From an uncultured Roseibium sp. (GTDB lineage Bacteria; Pseudomonadota; Alphaproteobacteria; Rhizobiales; Stappiaceae), in the NCBI RefSeq assembly GCF_963675985.1, contig NZ_OY780958.1:1426001-1490000 (forward strand): a DNA stretch of 64,000 bases. Reading direction: 5' to 3'. Of the stretch, positions 1 to 8,070 are shown piece after piece; position 1 is the stretch's first letter, and every line of letters starts with the position of its first letter. Under the pieces are notes generated by a model. That model searched no databases and was not told the origin of the DNA. It saw nothing but the letters and a program-made list of their open reading frames with translations. A program made the translations under genes and the position numbers.

Positions 1-539
1 ATTGGCTTAAGTTGCTGGAATTACATATGATATATCGTTCGGATATGAATTATATGCGGTAGGTGATTTTTGTGAATCTATCTTTTTAGCTGGTTATTTT
101 TACCTGAATCGAATGTTGGAGACTTCGTAAACAGAAGTCTTTCCGGTTGCATGGTGCGCACCCATTGCAGAAGTTTAGAGAATTTCCGTTGTAGATCTCG
201 GGCAGGCATCCGAAGTGTAGGCGCAAATAAGGTGGCATTGCCCGGCGACAACCGGTTTCTGCGTGGTTGTCTGGGGCTTCCACGGCGTGCGTGATCCTGT
301 TCGGCATTCCAGTGCCATTGCTCCGACGATTATGCCTGGAAATAGCGATCATCCCATTTTTACCGGATCGGAAACTGAACGTCAGGCCGTTCGTGAAGCG
401 TGCAGGGGCGATGGCTGCTGAGGAGGGATACACCGGCTATACGCTGTCGGGATATTGCGCACATCAGACATGGTTCTGACATGTCCGCCGGCTAATAATC
501 CTCCTGGCCAATCGCCCTTATGAAGCGACCTGTCGGGAA
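1..539. other. gene-poor left edge
   Basis: This stretch is AT-richer than the rest of the window, especially the first 120 bases, and holds only short overlapping open frames on both strands (about 86-433 minus and 267-479 plus). They have no recognisable domain and no good ribosome-binding site. I see no RNA gene. It may hold the promoter of the GntR gene that follows. Confidence 0.5.
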
Positions 540-1244
540 ATGGATTTTGGAATGGATGCGAGACAGCTCGCCCGTGTCTTGACGAAGACGATCGAAGACC
601 GGGCCCTTTCCGCGGGCACGCCGCTCCCCTCCCAGTCCGAACTGATGAACGAATATGGCGTTTCGCGTCATGTGGTCAGGAAGGCATTGGGCTTTCTGGA
701 GGAAAAGCATCTCATCACCAGCTGGCAGGGCAGCGGATCGATCGTACGGGGGCGGGAATGGCCCTATCCGATTACCAGCCGGACGCGCATCCATCTCAGC
801 CTGCAGGAATTAGGCGCGCGGATGCGCATCAAGGTGCTCAAGATCCTGGACAAAAAGCGCCCGTCGCCGGATGTGGCGCAGTTGTTGGGCGTTTCTCTAC
901 GGGAGAAACTTCCGTTCATCGAGTTTCTGCTGATCGCCGATGAGCTTCCCATCGCGCTGGGCCATCACTTCATTCATCCATCGGTTTCGATCGATATTCT
1001 GAAGCGGGTGGAGGAAATCGGCGAGATTGCCGACGCTTATGCCGCAATCGGGATCGAGGATTATTTCCGCTCCCGGACCATGGTGCGTGTGCGCATGCCG
1101 AGCGAACGGGAAACGGATCTTCTCGAGATCCCACGCCAGCAGCCACTCTTTGTCCTGCTCGGGCTGAACGTCGGCGTCGATCAGAAACCGCTTGAAGTGA
1201 CCGAGGCGATTGTCCGCGGTGACCGGATCAGGCTGGATATCTGA
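540..1244 (+). CDS. GntR/HutC-family transcriptional regulator (UTRA domain)
   Basis: A 234-residue DNA-binding regulator. The N-terminal 70 residues form a GntR winged helix (PLPSQSEL, then VSRHVVRKAL and a GSGSIV wing). Residues about 90-232 look like a UTRA effector-binding domain with the typical alternation of PFIEFLLIADELPIA and a C-terminal EVTEAIVRGDRI strand. It lies 193 bp upstream of an ABC importer on the same strand, so it most likely represses that operon in response to the imported substrate. ATG at 552 is an equally possible start, as neither site has a strong Shine-Dalgarno. The effector is unknown. PhnF/HutC-type assignment comes from domain architecture only. Confidence 0.85.
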   Translation: MDFGMDARQLARVLTKTIEDRALSAGTPLPSQSELMNEYGVSRHVVRKALGFLEEKHLITSWQGSGSIVRGREWPYPITSRTRIHLSLQELGARMRIKVLKILDKKRPSPDVAQLLGVSLREKLPFIEFLLIADELPIALGHHFIHPSVSIDILKRVEEIGEIADAYAAIGIEDYFRSRTMVRVRMPSERETDLLEIPRQQPLFVLLGLNVGVDQKPLEVTEAIVRGDRIRLDI

Positions 1245-1247
1245 CCT

Positions 1248-1321
1248 CACCAAATCGTGCACTTGGTGCAAAGGTTTCGTGACACCCGGTGCCACTTCCC
1301 GTCCTTGTCACCGGAGTGTCA
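1248..1321. promoter_or_regulatory. two inverted repeats upstream of the Ugp-like operon
   Basis: Two dyads lie in the 192-bp gap before the binding-protein gene. The first is CACCAA - 9 nt - TTGGTG (1248-1253 and 1263-1268), overlapping TGCAC-TTG-GTGCA (1258-1270). The second is TGACACCCGGTG (1280-1291) facing CACCGGAGTGTCA (1309-1321), complementary apart from one bulged base. They are plausible operators for the upstream GntR protein, or the second may be an mRNA hairpin. Function is inferred from position. Confidence 0.45.
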
Positions 1322-1436
1322 TTCAAACTTGGTTTTAGCCTCTTCGTGCCTGCGGCAACGCGGCGCCTCTGACGATGACAGTGCGCGAACCCGCCTTCGC
1401 GCCGTCGATCGCGTACCGAAACGAGGTCTTGAAGAC

Positions 1437-2711
1437 ATGCTGAAAAAACTCTCCCTTGCAATGCTTATGGTCAGCGTCAGTGTCGTTGCTGCCGAAGCGA
1501 AAACCGTGATCACCTGCCTGACGAATTCCGGTCACCTGACCCGCCAGCACGAACCGCTGATGAAAGAATTCAACGAGATGCAGGACGAGATCGAGGTAAA
1601 ATACGCGGCTCCCGCCAAGGACTACGCGGATTCTCACCTGAAGATGATGCGCGCATCTGCAACGAACACCCTGCCGGATTGCGCATTCGAAGCCTATAAC
1701 CAGCTGCCGGCCCTGGCACGGGCCATGGCAAAGCGCGGCCAGATCGTCGATCTCGCGCCGCTGATCAAGGCCGAAGGCGAAGGCTGGAAAGAGCTCAACT
1801 ACACCGACAACATGCTGAACCTGGGCCGTGTCGACGGCGTCCAGTACGGCATGCCGTTCAACGCCTCCGTTATCCAGTGGTACTACAATGCGGACCTGTT
1901 CCGTAAGGCCGGTCTCGACCCTGACAACTTCCCGAAAGACTGGGACGGTCTGTTCGCAGCCACGCAGAAAATCGCAGCCCTTGGCGACGACATCACGCCA
2001 ATGTTCATGTGGATGATCAACGGCGATGACTGGGGCTTCCAGACGCTGATCGAAATGCAGGGCGGCGCCATGGTTTCCGAGGACGGCCAGAAAGTGGTGT
2101 TCGACGAAAACGACTACGCCGTTAAAGCCATGCAAATGGCTCGTCGTCTGGTAACGGAAGGCGGCGCGCGCACCGATCAGGACCGGTCGACCCAGTTCAC
2201 CGCCTTCACCGAAGGCAAGATGGGTCTCTGGGGCCTTTCCCCGGCCGGTGCCCGTGACATGCAGGAACGTGTCGGCGATGCCTTCGAGCTGCGCTCCACG
2301 CCGTTCACTGTGTGGAATGACGAAAAGGGCACGCTGCCAACCGGCGGCAATGCCGCGATCATCACCACCCAGGATCCGGACAAGATCGCTGCCGTCTGGG
2401 AATACCTTAAGTTCATGACCGGTCCGCGCGGCCAGCAGGTTGCTGCCCAGATCACCGGCTACCTGCCGACCAACCGCCGCACGCTCGACGACGAGTATCT
2501 GGGCAAGTTCTACGCGGAAAACCCGTACTACGCGACGCCGATCAAGCAGTATGACCGCGCAGGTCCCTGGTACGGCTATCCGGGCACCCAGAACCAGAAG
2601 ATCTGGAGCGAGCAGCGGTCTGTCATCAAGTCCGTCATGGAAGGCAAGACGTCTCCGGAAGACGGTGCTGCCGAGCTCAAGGAGATCGCGGTCAAGCTCT
2701 CCAAGCGATAA
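1437..2711 (+). CDS. ABC transporter substrate-binding protein (UgpB-like, family 1)
   Basis: A 424-residue periplasmic solute-binding protein. The start at 1437 gives a clean signal peptide (MLKKLSLAMLMVSVSVVAAEA) and the frame upstream has no coding character. The mature part has the family 1 extracellular binding-protein layout: hinge strands, a GMPFNASVIQWYYNADLFRKAG segment and a C-terminal YPGTQNQKIW region close to UgpB-type glycerol-3-phosphate binders. It heads a binding protein-ATPase-permease-permease-phosphodiesterase operon, so the ligand may be glycerol 3-phosphate or a glycerophosphodiester. A sugar ligand cannot be excluded. Confidence 0.88.
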   Translation: MLKKLSLAMLMVSVSVVAAEAKTVITCLTNSGHLTRQHEPLMKEFNEMQDEIEVKYAAPAKDYADSHLKMMRASATNTLPDCAFEAYNQLPALARAMAKRGQIVDLAPLIKAEGEGWKELNYTDNMLNLGRVDGVQYGMPFNASVIQWYYNADLFRKAGLDPDNFPKDWDGLFAATQKIAALGDDITPMFMWMINGDDWGFQTLIEMQGGAMVSEDGQKVVFDENDYAVKAMQMARRLVTEGGARTDQDRSTQFTAFTEGKMGLWGLSPAGARDMQERVGDAFELRSTPFTVWNDEKGTLPTGGNAAIITTQDPDKIAAVWEYLKFMTGPRGQQVAAQITGYLPTNRRTLDDEYLGKFYAENPYYATPIKQYDRAGPWYGYPGTQNQKIWSEQRSVIKSVMEGKTSPEDGAAELKEIAVKLSKR

Positions 2712-2727
2712 GCAAATTTAAAGAAAC

Positions 2728-2760
2728 GGGCAGGCGGGCTTGCGCTCGCCTGCTTCCTTT
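2728..2760 (+). terminator. intercistronic hairpin after the binding-protein gene
   Basis: GCAGGCG (2730-2736) pairs perfectly with CGCCTGC (2747-2753) and is followed by TTCCTTT. It lies between the binding-protein stop and the ATPase start. This is a usual place for an attenuator that keeps binding-protein mRNA more abundant than transporter mRNA. Confidence 0.5.
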
Positions 2761-2784
2761 CAATCAAGGCGACAGGGGCGTGCC

Positions 2785-3960
2785 GTGGCTGGTCTTGAAC
2801 TCAGAAATATCAAAAAATCCTTCGGCAATACGGATGTCCTGAAGGGACTCTCCTTCGAGATCGCCGACGGAGAATTCCTGTCGCTCGTCGGTGAATCCGG
2901 ATGCGGGAAATCAACCCTGCTGCGGATCATTTCCGGACTGGAAACGCCGGACAGTGGCGAGGTCCTGATTGGCGGGCAAGCGATGAACGCGGCCTCGCCG
3001 AAGGACCGCAACATCTCCATGGTCTTTCAGGATTATGCCCTTTATCCGCACATGAGCGTGGCCCAGAACATTTCCATGCCCCTGATCATGGCACGGCTGC
3101 CGCTGCACGCACGCCTGCCGCTCCTCAACAGGATCAGTCCGAAGGCCCGCGCACTGCGGCCGGTGGTCGCTGCGGAAGTCGAGGCCGTCGCGAAACAGCT
3201 ACGCATCGAGCACCTGCTGAACCGGCGTCCGGCCGAACTGTCGGGCGGACAACGCCAGCGCGTTGCCCTCGGCCGGGCTCTGGTGCGCCATCCCAAACTG
3301 TTCCTCATGGACGAACCGCTGTCCAACCTGGATGCGAAGCTGCGTGTTGAGGTGCGCAAGGAAATCACCGAACTGCACCAAAGCACCGGTCTGACCTTTG
3401 TCTATGTCACCCACGATCAGACCGAAGCCATGACCATGTCTCATCGGGTCGCCTTGCTGGACAAGGGGCAGCTGCTGCAGCTCGGAACGCCGAACGCGCT
3501 TTATGCAGATCCCCATTCCGTCGCGGTGGCACGGTTCATCGGCTCACCGGAAATCAACATCCTGCCGGTGGACGTCACCTCTGGCATTGCACGGCTCGGC
3601 CCTGAGACGGTTCCGGGGCGCGCTGTAAACATGGATGGTCCGACCATGTTCGCAGTTCGCCCGGAAGCCGCCCGCCTGGTCGACCGGCACGATGCGTCGA
3701 CGGATTTCAAGTTGGGGTTCACCCGGCACCTTACCGAAGATCTGGGGCATGAGGTCCTGCTCCACGGCGTCCTCGATGCCCTGCCGGACACAAGGTTCCG
3801 CATGCGTCTCCCGAAAACATCGGACCTTCTGTCCGGGACCAGCCTGGATACGGCACTGCACGTCGGGTTCGATGCGGACAGCCTGCTTTTCTTCAACGCT
3901 GATGGTGCGCGCCTGAGGGATGCGGCCATCGTCGCAGAGGCACGAGAGGCAGCCCAATGA
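2785..3960 (+). CDS. ABC transporter ATP-binding protein (UgpC/MalK-like)
   Basis: A 391-residue nucleotide-binding subunit that powers the importer. It has Walker A GESGCGKST (about 36-44), the signature LSGGQRQ (about 152), Walker B LFLMDEP and the H-loop in VTHDQTEAM, then a C-terminal TOBE-like regulatory region as in MalK/UgpC. An insertion of roughly 35 residues lies between the Q-loop and the signature (about 95-130). GTG at 2785 is chosen because the protein then begins directly at the first beta strand (VAGLELRNIKKSF). The frame extends upstream into the intercistronic hairpin. The stop overlaps the permease start (ATGA). Confidence 0.9.
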   Translation: MAGLELRNIKKSFGNTDVLKGLSFEIADGEFLSLVGESGCGKSTLLRIISGLETPDSGEVLIGGQAMNAASPKDRNISMVFQDYALYPHMSVAQNISMPLIMARLPLHARLPLLNRISPKARALRPVVAAEVEAVAKQLRIEHLLNRRPAELSGGQRQRVALGRALVRHPKLFLMDEPLSNLDAKLRVEVRKEITELHQSTGLTFVYVTHDQTEAMTMSHRVALLDKGQLLQLGTPNALYADPHSVAVARFIGSPEINILPVDVTSGIARLGPETVPGRAVNMDGPTMFAVRPEAARLVDRHDASTDFKLGFTRHLTEDLGHEVLLHGVLDALPDTRFRMRLPKTSDLLSGTSLDTALHVGFDADSLLFFNADGARLRDAAIVAEAREAAQ

Positions 3961-4856
3961 GCGCGGTCGCTCTTCCGAAGCAAGAGTGGGGACGGCGCCG
4001 ACTCGCCTATCTGCTGTCCGCGCCCGCGTCCCTGCTGATTCTGCTCATCTATGTTCTGCCCATCGTCGCGGTCTTCGTGATCAGCTTCACGGATTATTCG
4101 CTTGTCTATGATGGCTTCAATTTCGTCGGACTGGACAATTACAAGCAGATGCTCACAGACGAGCATTTTGCCGAAGCTTTCGAAAACACGTTGATTTATG
4201 CGGCGGTCTTCATTCCGGGCGCGTTTTTCATTCCGCTGGTGCTCGCCATTGCGATCCAGCGGCGCAGACGGTTCCGCTCCATCCTGGAAGTCCTCTACTT
4301 CATGCCGGTCACCTCGACGCTGACCGCCATGACGCTGGTCTGGCGCGCGCTGCTCGACGGCAATCAGGGGGCGATCAACAACATGCTGGTCGGTCTAGGT
4401 CTGGACAAGGTCAACTGGCTCGGCGACGGCGATATCGTCCTGATCTCCATTGCGATGGTGTCCATCTGGGGCATCATCGGCTTCAATATGGTGCTGTTTC
4501 TCGCAGGGCTGACGTCGATCCCGCAGAACCTTTACGAGGCGGCGAGCATCGATGGCGCGGACCATCCGTTGGACCGCTTCTTCCAGGTGACCTGGCCGCT
4601 GCTGGCGCCGACCTCGCTATTCGTGTCGGTAAACACCCTGGTCACGGCCTTCAAGTTGTTCGACACGGTCGCCGTACTGACCCACGGCGGACCGGATCGG
4701 GCGAGTGAGGTCTATCTCTATCTCGCCTATCTGGAAGGCTTCGAGAATTTCAACATGGCCTATGCCTGCGCCTTGTCACTCGTCTTCCTGGCCGTCCTGT
4801 TCCTTGTTGCCTGGTTGCAGACGCGGCTGGGCGATCGCAGGAGAACCCACGCATGA
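3957..4856 (+). CDS. ABC transporter permease (UgpA-like)
   Basis: A 299-residue inner-membrane permease with six predicted hydrophobic segments. It carries the cytoplasmic EAA loop EAASIDGADHPLDRFF at about residues 193-208, which docks to the ATPase. It overlaps the ATPase gene upstream and the second permease downstream by four bases each (ATGA), indicating translational coupling. Family: MalF/UgpA-type binding-protein-dependent permeases. Confidence 0.9.
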   Translation: MSAVALPKQEWGRRRLAYLLSAPASLLILLIYVLPIVAVFVISFTDYSLVYDGFNFVGLDNYKQMLTDEHFAEAFENTLIYAAVFIPGAFFIPLVLAIAIQRRRRFRSILEVLYFMPVTSTLTAMTLVWRALLDGNQGAINNMLVGLGLDKVNWLGDGDIVLISIAMVSIWGIIGFNMVLFLAGLTSIPQNLYEAASIDGADHPLDRFFQVTWPLLAPTSLFVSVNTLVTAFKLFDTVAVLTHGGPDRASEVYLYLAYLEGFENFNMAYACALSLVFLAVLFLVAWLQTRLGDRRRTHA

Positions 4857-5737
4857 GCGTCACTTCAATCGACCGGCCGCATGCGTCGTTGCTGCGTTTC
4901 TTCGCTTCCTTCAAGCCGAAGTCGCTCGCGGATGCGGTCGGAACCTGTCTTCTGTTCCTCGGTGCCTGGCTCGTCATCTTTCCATTCGTCTGGATGTTGT
5001 CGTCGAGCATGAAGCCTGCCGATGAGGTCTACGATTCAAACTTCCACTTCTGGCCCGAGACGTTCGTGGGGGGCGCCAACTATTACGGCGTCCTCTTCGA
5101 CCAGCCCTATCTGAGGTTCCTCGCCAACAGTTTCATCGTCTGCATCGGGATCCTCATCGTGCAGCTTGTGACGGCGGTGCCAGCGGCCTATGCGCTGGCG
5201 AAGCTGAAATTCAGGGGATCGACGATCCTGTTCGGCTTCGTTGTCGCGTCGCTGACCATTCCGATCAACGTGACGTCGATCCCGATCTATCTCGGCCTCG
5301 TCAAGGTCGGCCTGCTGGACACGTATTTCTCGCTGATGTTCCCGTTCTTGGTATCGGTCTTCGCGATCTTTCTGTTCCGGCAGTTCTTCAAGGATTATCC
5401 GGACCGCATCATCGATGCCGCTCGGGTGGACGGTTTCAGCGAAATCGAGATTATCCTGCGCCTGATCCTGCCGGCGGCCATTCCCGCCGTCGCGGCCTTT
5501 TCGGTGTTCTCGGTCGTTGCACACTGGAACGACCTCTACTGGCCGCTGATCGTCGTCCAGAGCCAGGACAAGATGACGGCAGCTCTCTCCATGCTGCAGT
5601 ACCAGTCGGAGTTCGACAACGACTACGGCCGCACCTTTGCGTCCGCGACCGTGGTCACCCTGCCGATGGTGGTCATTTTCCTGTTCGCGCGCCGCCTCTT
5701 CATACGAAGCATCACCATGAGCGGGATCAAGGGGTAA
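4853..5737 (+). CDS. ABC transporter permease (UgpE-like)
   Basis: A 294-residue partner permease. A short cytoplasmic N-terminus precedes the first membrane segment (LLFLGAWLVIFPFVWML). The EAA loop DAARVDGFSEIEIILR is at about residues 188-203. The protein ends with the family-typical RRLFIRSITMSGIKG, where the terminal GIKG motif is characteristic of MalG/UgpE permeases. It is translationally coupled to the preceding permease and lies 41 bp before the phosphoesterase. Confidence 0.9.
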   Translation: MSVTSIDRPHASLLRFFASFKPKSLADAVGTCLLFLGAWLVIFPFVWMLSSSMKPADEVYDSNFHFWPETFVGGANYYGVLFDQPYLRFLANSFIVCIGILIVQLVTAVPAAYALAKLKFRGSTILFGFVVASLTIPINVTSIPIYLGLVKVGLLDTYFSLMFPFLVSVFAIFLFRQFFKDYPDRIIDAARVDGFSEIEIILRLILPAAIPAVAAFSVFSVVAHWNDLYWPLIVVQSQDKMTAALSMLQYQSEFDNDYGRTFASATVVTLPMVVIFLFARRLFIRSITMSGIKG

Positions 5738-5778
5738 TTCCCCAAACCGCTCTTCCTCCAGAAAGAAGCAATACCAGA

Positions 5779-6591
5779 ATGCTAAAGCTTATCGTGCTCT
5801 CCGACCTTCACATCGTGCCGGAAGGAGACCTGTCGCACGGTCTCGATACGACTGAACGGCTGGAAACCGGCATCGACTTCGTGAACCAACGCCACGGCGA
5901 TGCGGATCTGATCGTCATCGCCGGTGACCTTACCGACCGGGGAGAGAAGGCGGCCTATGAGCGGCTGCAGACATCGCTCGAAAAGTTTGCCCAGGTGCCC
6001 GTCCTGACCCTTGGAAACCACGACAGTCTTGAGGCTTTCGTCGACCACTTCGGCAAGGACCATGTCAATGCCGAGACAGGAAAGATCGACCATGTCATCG
6101 ACCGGAACGGCCATCGGGTCATCGTGCTGGATACGTCGGTTCCGGGACTAGGCGGAGGCCGTCTTGAGGAGGCGCAGCTCACATGGCTGAAGCAGCAGCT
6201 GGATGAAGCCGCGGACAAGCCGGTGATCATCGTGATGCATCACAACATCACGCTGTTCGGAGTTCCGACCGACGGCATCATCCTGGAAAATGGAGAGGCC
6301 TTTGCCGAGTTGATGAGTGCTTTCAGCAACATCCGCTACGTCCTCTCCGGCCATGTGCACATGAGCGTTTCCGGGAACTTCAAGGGCGTGCCGTTCTGCA
6401 CCATTTCCGGCGGGCACTACAACATCGAGCCGACGCTGGGGGCACCGACGCAGGAACGCTCGGCAGGGTTCGTTCCGCGCCGGGAAGGCCCGGGCCAGCT
6501 TGCCGTCGTCCTGAGCGACGAGACAGCAACGGTCGTCCACATGGAAAACTACATCGACCGCCACCTGGTGCTGTCGCCGGAGCTTTTCTAA
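5779..6591 (+). CDS. metallophosphoesterase (class III cyclic-nucleotide PDE / GpdQ-like)
   Basis: A 270-residue binuclear metal phosphodiesterase of the calcineurin-like superfamily. All metal-ligand motifs are visible: D9 and H11 (SDLHI), GD at 49-50, GNHD at 79-82, the HH pair at 154-155 and GHVH at 191-194. This spacing matches the CpdA/GpdQ family, which cleaves cyclic nucleotides or glycerophosphodiesters. Its position as the last gene of a Ugp-type importer operon favours a catabolic role on an imported phosphodiester, perhaps glycerophosphocholine-like. No signal peptide is seen, so it acts in the cytoplasm. Substrate is inference. Confidence 0.85.
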   Translation: MLKLIVLSDLHIVPEGDLSHGLDTTERLETGIDFVNQRHGDADLIVIAGDLTDRGEKAAYERLQTSLEKFAQVPVLTLGNHDSLEAFVDHFGKDHVNAETGKIDHVIDRNGHRVIVLDTSVPGLGGGRLEEAQLTWLKQQLDEAADKPVIIVMHHNITLFGVPTDGIILENGEAFAELMSAFSNIRYVLSGHVHMSVSGNFKGVPFCTISGGHYNIEPTLGAPTQERSAGFVPRREGPGQLAVVLSDETATVVHMENYIDRHLVLSPELF

Positions 6592-6643
6592 GGCGCCTCA
6601 GGATACCCTCAGAGACCGCTATCTGTCGGGTGGCGGCCTCAGG

Positions 6644-6658
6644 CGGCTTGGCAAGCCG
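6644..6658. terminator. small hairpin between convergent genes
   Basis: CGGCTT-GGC-AAGCCG forms a six-pair stem in the 96-bp gap between the phosphoesterase stop and the FCD-protein stop. There is no U-tract on either side, so this is only a weak candidate transcription barrier. Confidence 0.3.
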
Positions 6659-6687
6659 AACACTGGCGCTCGGGCAAGGCGGGAACG

Positions 6688-7191
6688 TCAGCGAGGAAAC
6701 AAATCTTCGATGATGATTGTAAGGTGGCGGTTCATGGCCTCCGAAGCGCCTTCGGAATCGCGCTGGGCAATCGCCTCGACGATTTCCTCGTGATGGCCGC
6801 AGTATTCCCTGCGTTTGGCTTCCGTGATCACCTTCTTTTTCAGCCGTATCCATGGCGCACGGTTGCGGATGTCGCCGAGCAGATCGTTCAGACTGATCAG
6901 CAGTTCGTTCCGTGTGGCCGTATAAATTCGGCTGTGCAATTCGGCGTCCCAGCGCTCGAAGCTGGCCAGGTCTTCCGCATTCACAGCCTGTTCGTGCGCT
7001 TCGCGGATCAGCTTGATATCGGCACCGGTTGCGCTCGAGACGACGGAGGCCGCGGCCTGGGGTTCGATGATCAGGCGGACCGCGAGGATGTCGGACGGAC
7101 TGGCGCCGCTCAGCCGCTTCAGGATGTCGATGAAGTCGCGCGTCGTGCCTGCGGTGGAGACGATCTTGCGGAGTTTTGTCTGGGGGGCCAT
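6688..7191 (-). CDS. FCD-domain protein lacking the GntR winged helix
   Basis: A 167-residue protein consisting almost entirely of an FCD (FadR C-terminal) all-helical ligand-binding domain. The motifs DILAVRLIIEP, WDAELHSRIYTATRN and the GHHEEIVEAI metal-ligand histidine segment line up with those of the complete paralogue encoded immediately upstream on this strand. The DNA-binding winged helix is absent. The start at 7191 has a proper AGGAAA site and the gap to the paralogue's stop is only 23 bp, which leaves no room for a lost N-terminus. It may be a degenerate duplicate or a ligand-sensing partner that heterodimerises with the paralogue. Confidence 0.75.
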   Translation of the reverse strand: MAPQTKLRKIVSTAGTTRDFIDILKRLSGASPSDILAVRLIIEPQAAASVVSSATGADIKLIREAHEQAVNAEDLASFERWDAELHSRIYTATRNELLISLNDLLGDIRNRAPWIRLKKKVITEAKRREYCGHHEEIVEAIAQRDSEGASEAMNRHLTIIIEDLFPR

Positions 7192-7214
7192 GGGACTGAT
7201 TTCCTGAAACCGGC

Positions 7215-7886
7215 CTACTGGCCGAAATAGTTGCGGCGTCGCGATATGAGATGGTCGCGCATGGCGCGCGCCGCCGCCTTGCCGTCCCAGTTTTTCAGCG
7301 CGGTGAGGATCGCCTCGTGTTCACGTCCGTTGGCAAGCCGGCGGTCTTCGGTAAAGGTCCGGCGGCGCAGTTCCATCATGGGTGCCTGGCAGCGGATGAT
7401 CGATAGGAGGTCGAACAGGTCCGTAAGGAAGGCGTTGTTTGCGGCCTGGTGGATTCGTTTGTGAAACTGGCTGTCCCAATATTCATGCCGATCGAGATCG
7501 ATGGCCTCCGCGCATTTCGCGTTTGCCTCGACGATGGCCTCGAGTTCGGATGAAGAGGCATTGCGGGCGGCCGCCTCGGCGCTGTGAGGCTCGATGAAGA
7601 TCCGAAGGTTCAGGATGTCGAGGGGGCTGGCATCGAGGAAGCGGTCCAGGATATCGGTGAACTGATTGTCCGGTCGGTCCAGCACGACGGTTCCGCGGCC
7701 GACCTGGCGCTCGATCAATCCGTCCTCCGCCATCTGAGTGAGGACCTTGCGCACCGTATTGCGCGCTACGCCGTATTCGGCTGCCAGCGCGCGTTCGTTC
7801 GGAATCAGCTCGCCCGGCAGCCATTCTCCGCTTTCCAGTCGTTGCTGCAGATCGGATCCCAGAGCTGAGGCTTTTTTGACGGGCAT
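7215..7886 (-). CDS. GntR/FadR-family transcriptional regulator (FCD domain)
   Basis: A 223-residue regulator divergent from the 8.1-22.7 kb catabolic operon. Residues about 5-72 are a winged helix (PGELIPNERALAAEYGVARNTVRKVL, wing GRGTVVLDRP). Residues about 85-220 are an FCD domain with WDSQFHKRIHQAANN and a REHEAILTAL histidine segment. The start at 7886 (MPVKKASALG) is chosen because upstream extension would run through the promoter region and its inverted repeats. It is likely the local repressor, released by a metabolite of the divergent pathway. The next gene downstream is an HTH-less copy of its own sensor domain. Confidence 0.87.
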   Translation of the reverse strand: MPVKKASALGSDLQQRLESGEWLPGELIPNERALAAEYGVARNTVRKVLTQMAEDGLIERQVGRGTVVLDRPDNQFTDILDRFLDASPLDILNLRIFIEPHSAEAAARNASSSELEAIVEANAKCAEAIDLDRHEYWDSQFHKRIHQAANNAFLTDLFDLLSIIRCQAPMMELRRRTFTEDRRLANGREHEAILTALKNWDGKAAARAMRDHLISRRRNYFGQ

Positions 7887-7917
7887 AATGACTCTTTTTA
7901 TATGATCCAATTTCGGT

Positions 7918-7942
7918 ATTGGTTCACTTAATGAGAACCAAT
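7918..7942. promoter_or_regulatory. candidate operator, perfect 8-bp inverted repeat
   Basis: ATTGGTTC (7918-7925), a 9-nt spacer and GAACCAAT (7935-7942) form a perfect dyad 32 bp upstream of the FadR-type regulator start, in the divergent promoter region. FCD regulators bind dyads of the TGGT/ACCA kind, and both half-sites contain those cores, although the spacing is wider than the usual FadR site. Autoregulation is inferred. Confidence 0.55.
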
Positions 7943-8033
7943 TCAGGCAACTTTCTGCATATTGGTGCAGTAAATACAAGAAAAATACTCTTGCAAGGGC
8001 CGAATAGTCCCCATAGGCTGATATCAAATATAG

Positions 8034-8050
8034 GCCAATATTAAATTGGC
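8034..8050. promoter_or_regulatory. candidate operator next to the hydrolase start
   Basis: GCCAAT-ATTAA-ATTGGC is a perfect 17-bp dyad ending 20 bp before the ATG at 8071, just upstream of the GGAGGAG ribosome-binding site. It shares the ATTGG/CCAAT core with the dyad at 7918-7942. This suggests the divergent regulator binds both, this one blocking the catabolic operon. The role is inference from sequence and position. Confidence 0.5.
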
Positions 8051-8070
8051 GCATATGGGAGGAGTGGAAT

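Noticed and set aside
86..479. Short overlapping frames at the left edge considered as transposase remnants
   Set aside because: No conserved catalytic residues, terminal repeats or recognisable transposase motif on either strand.
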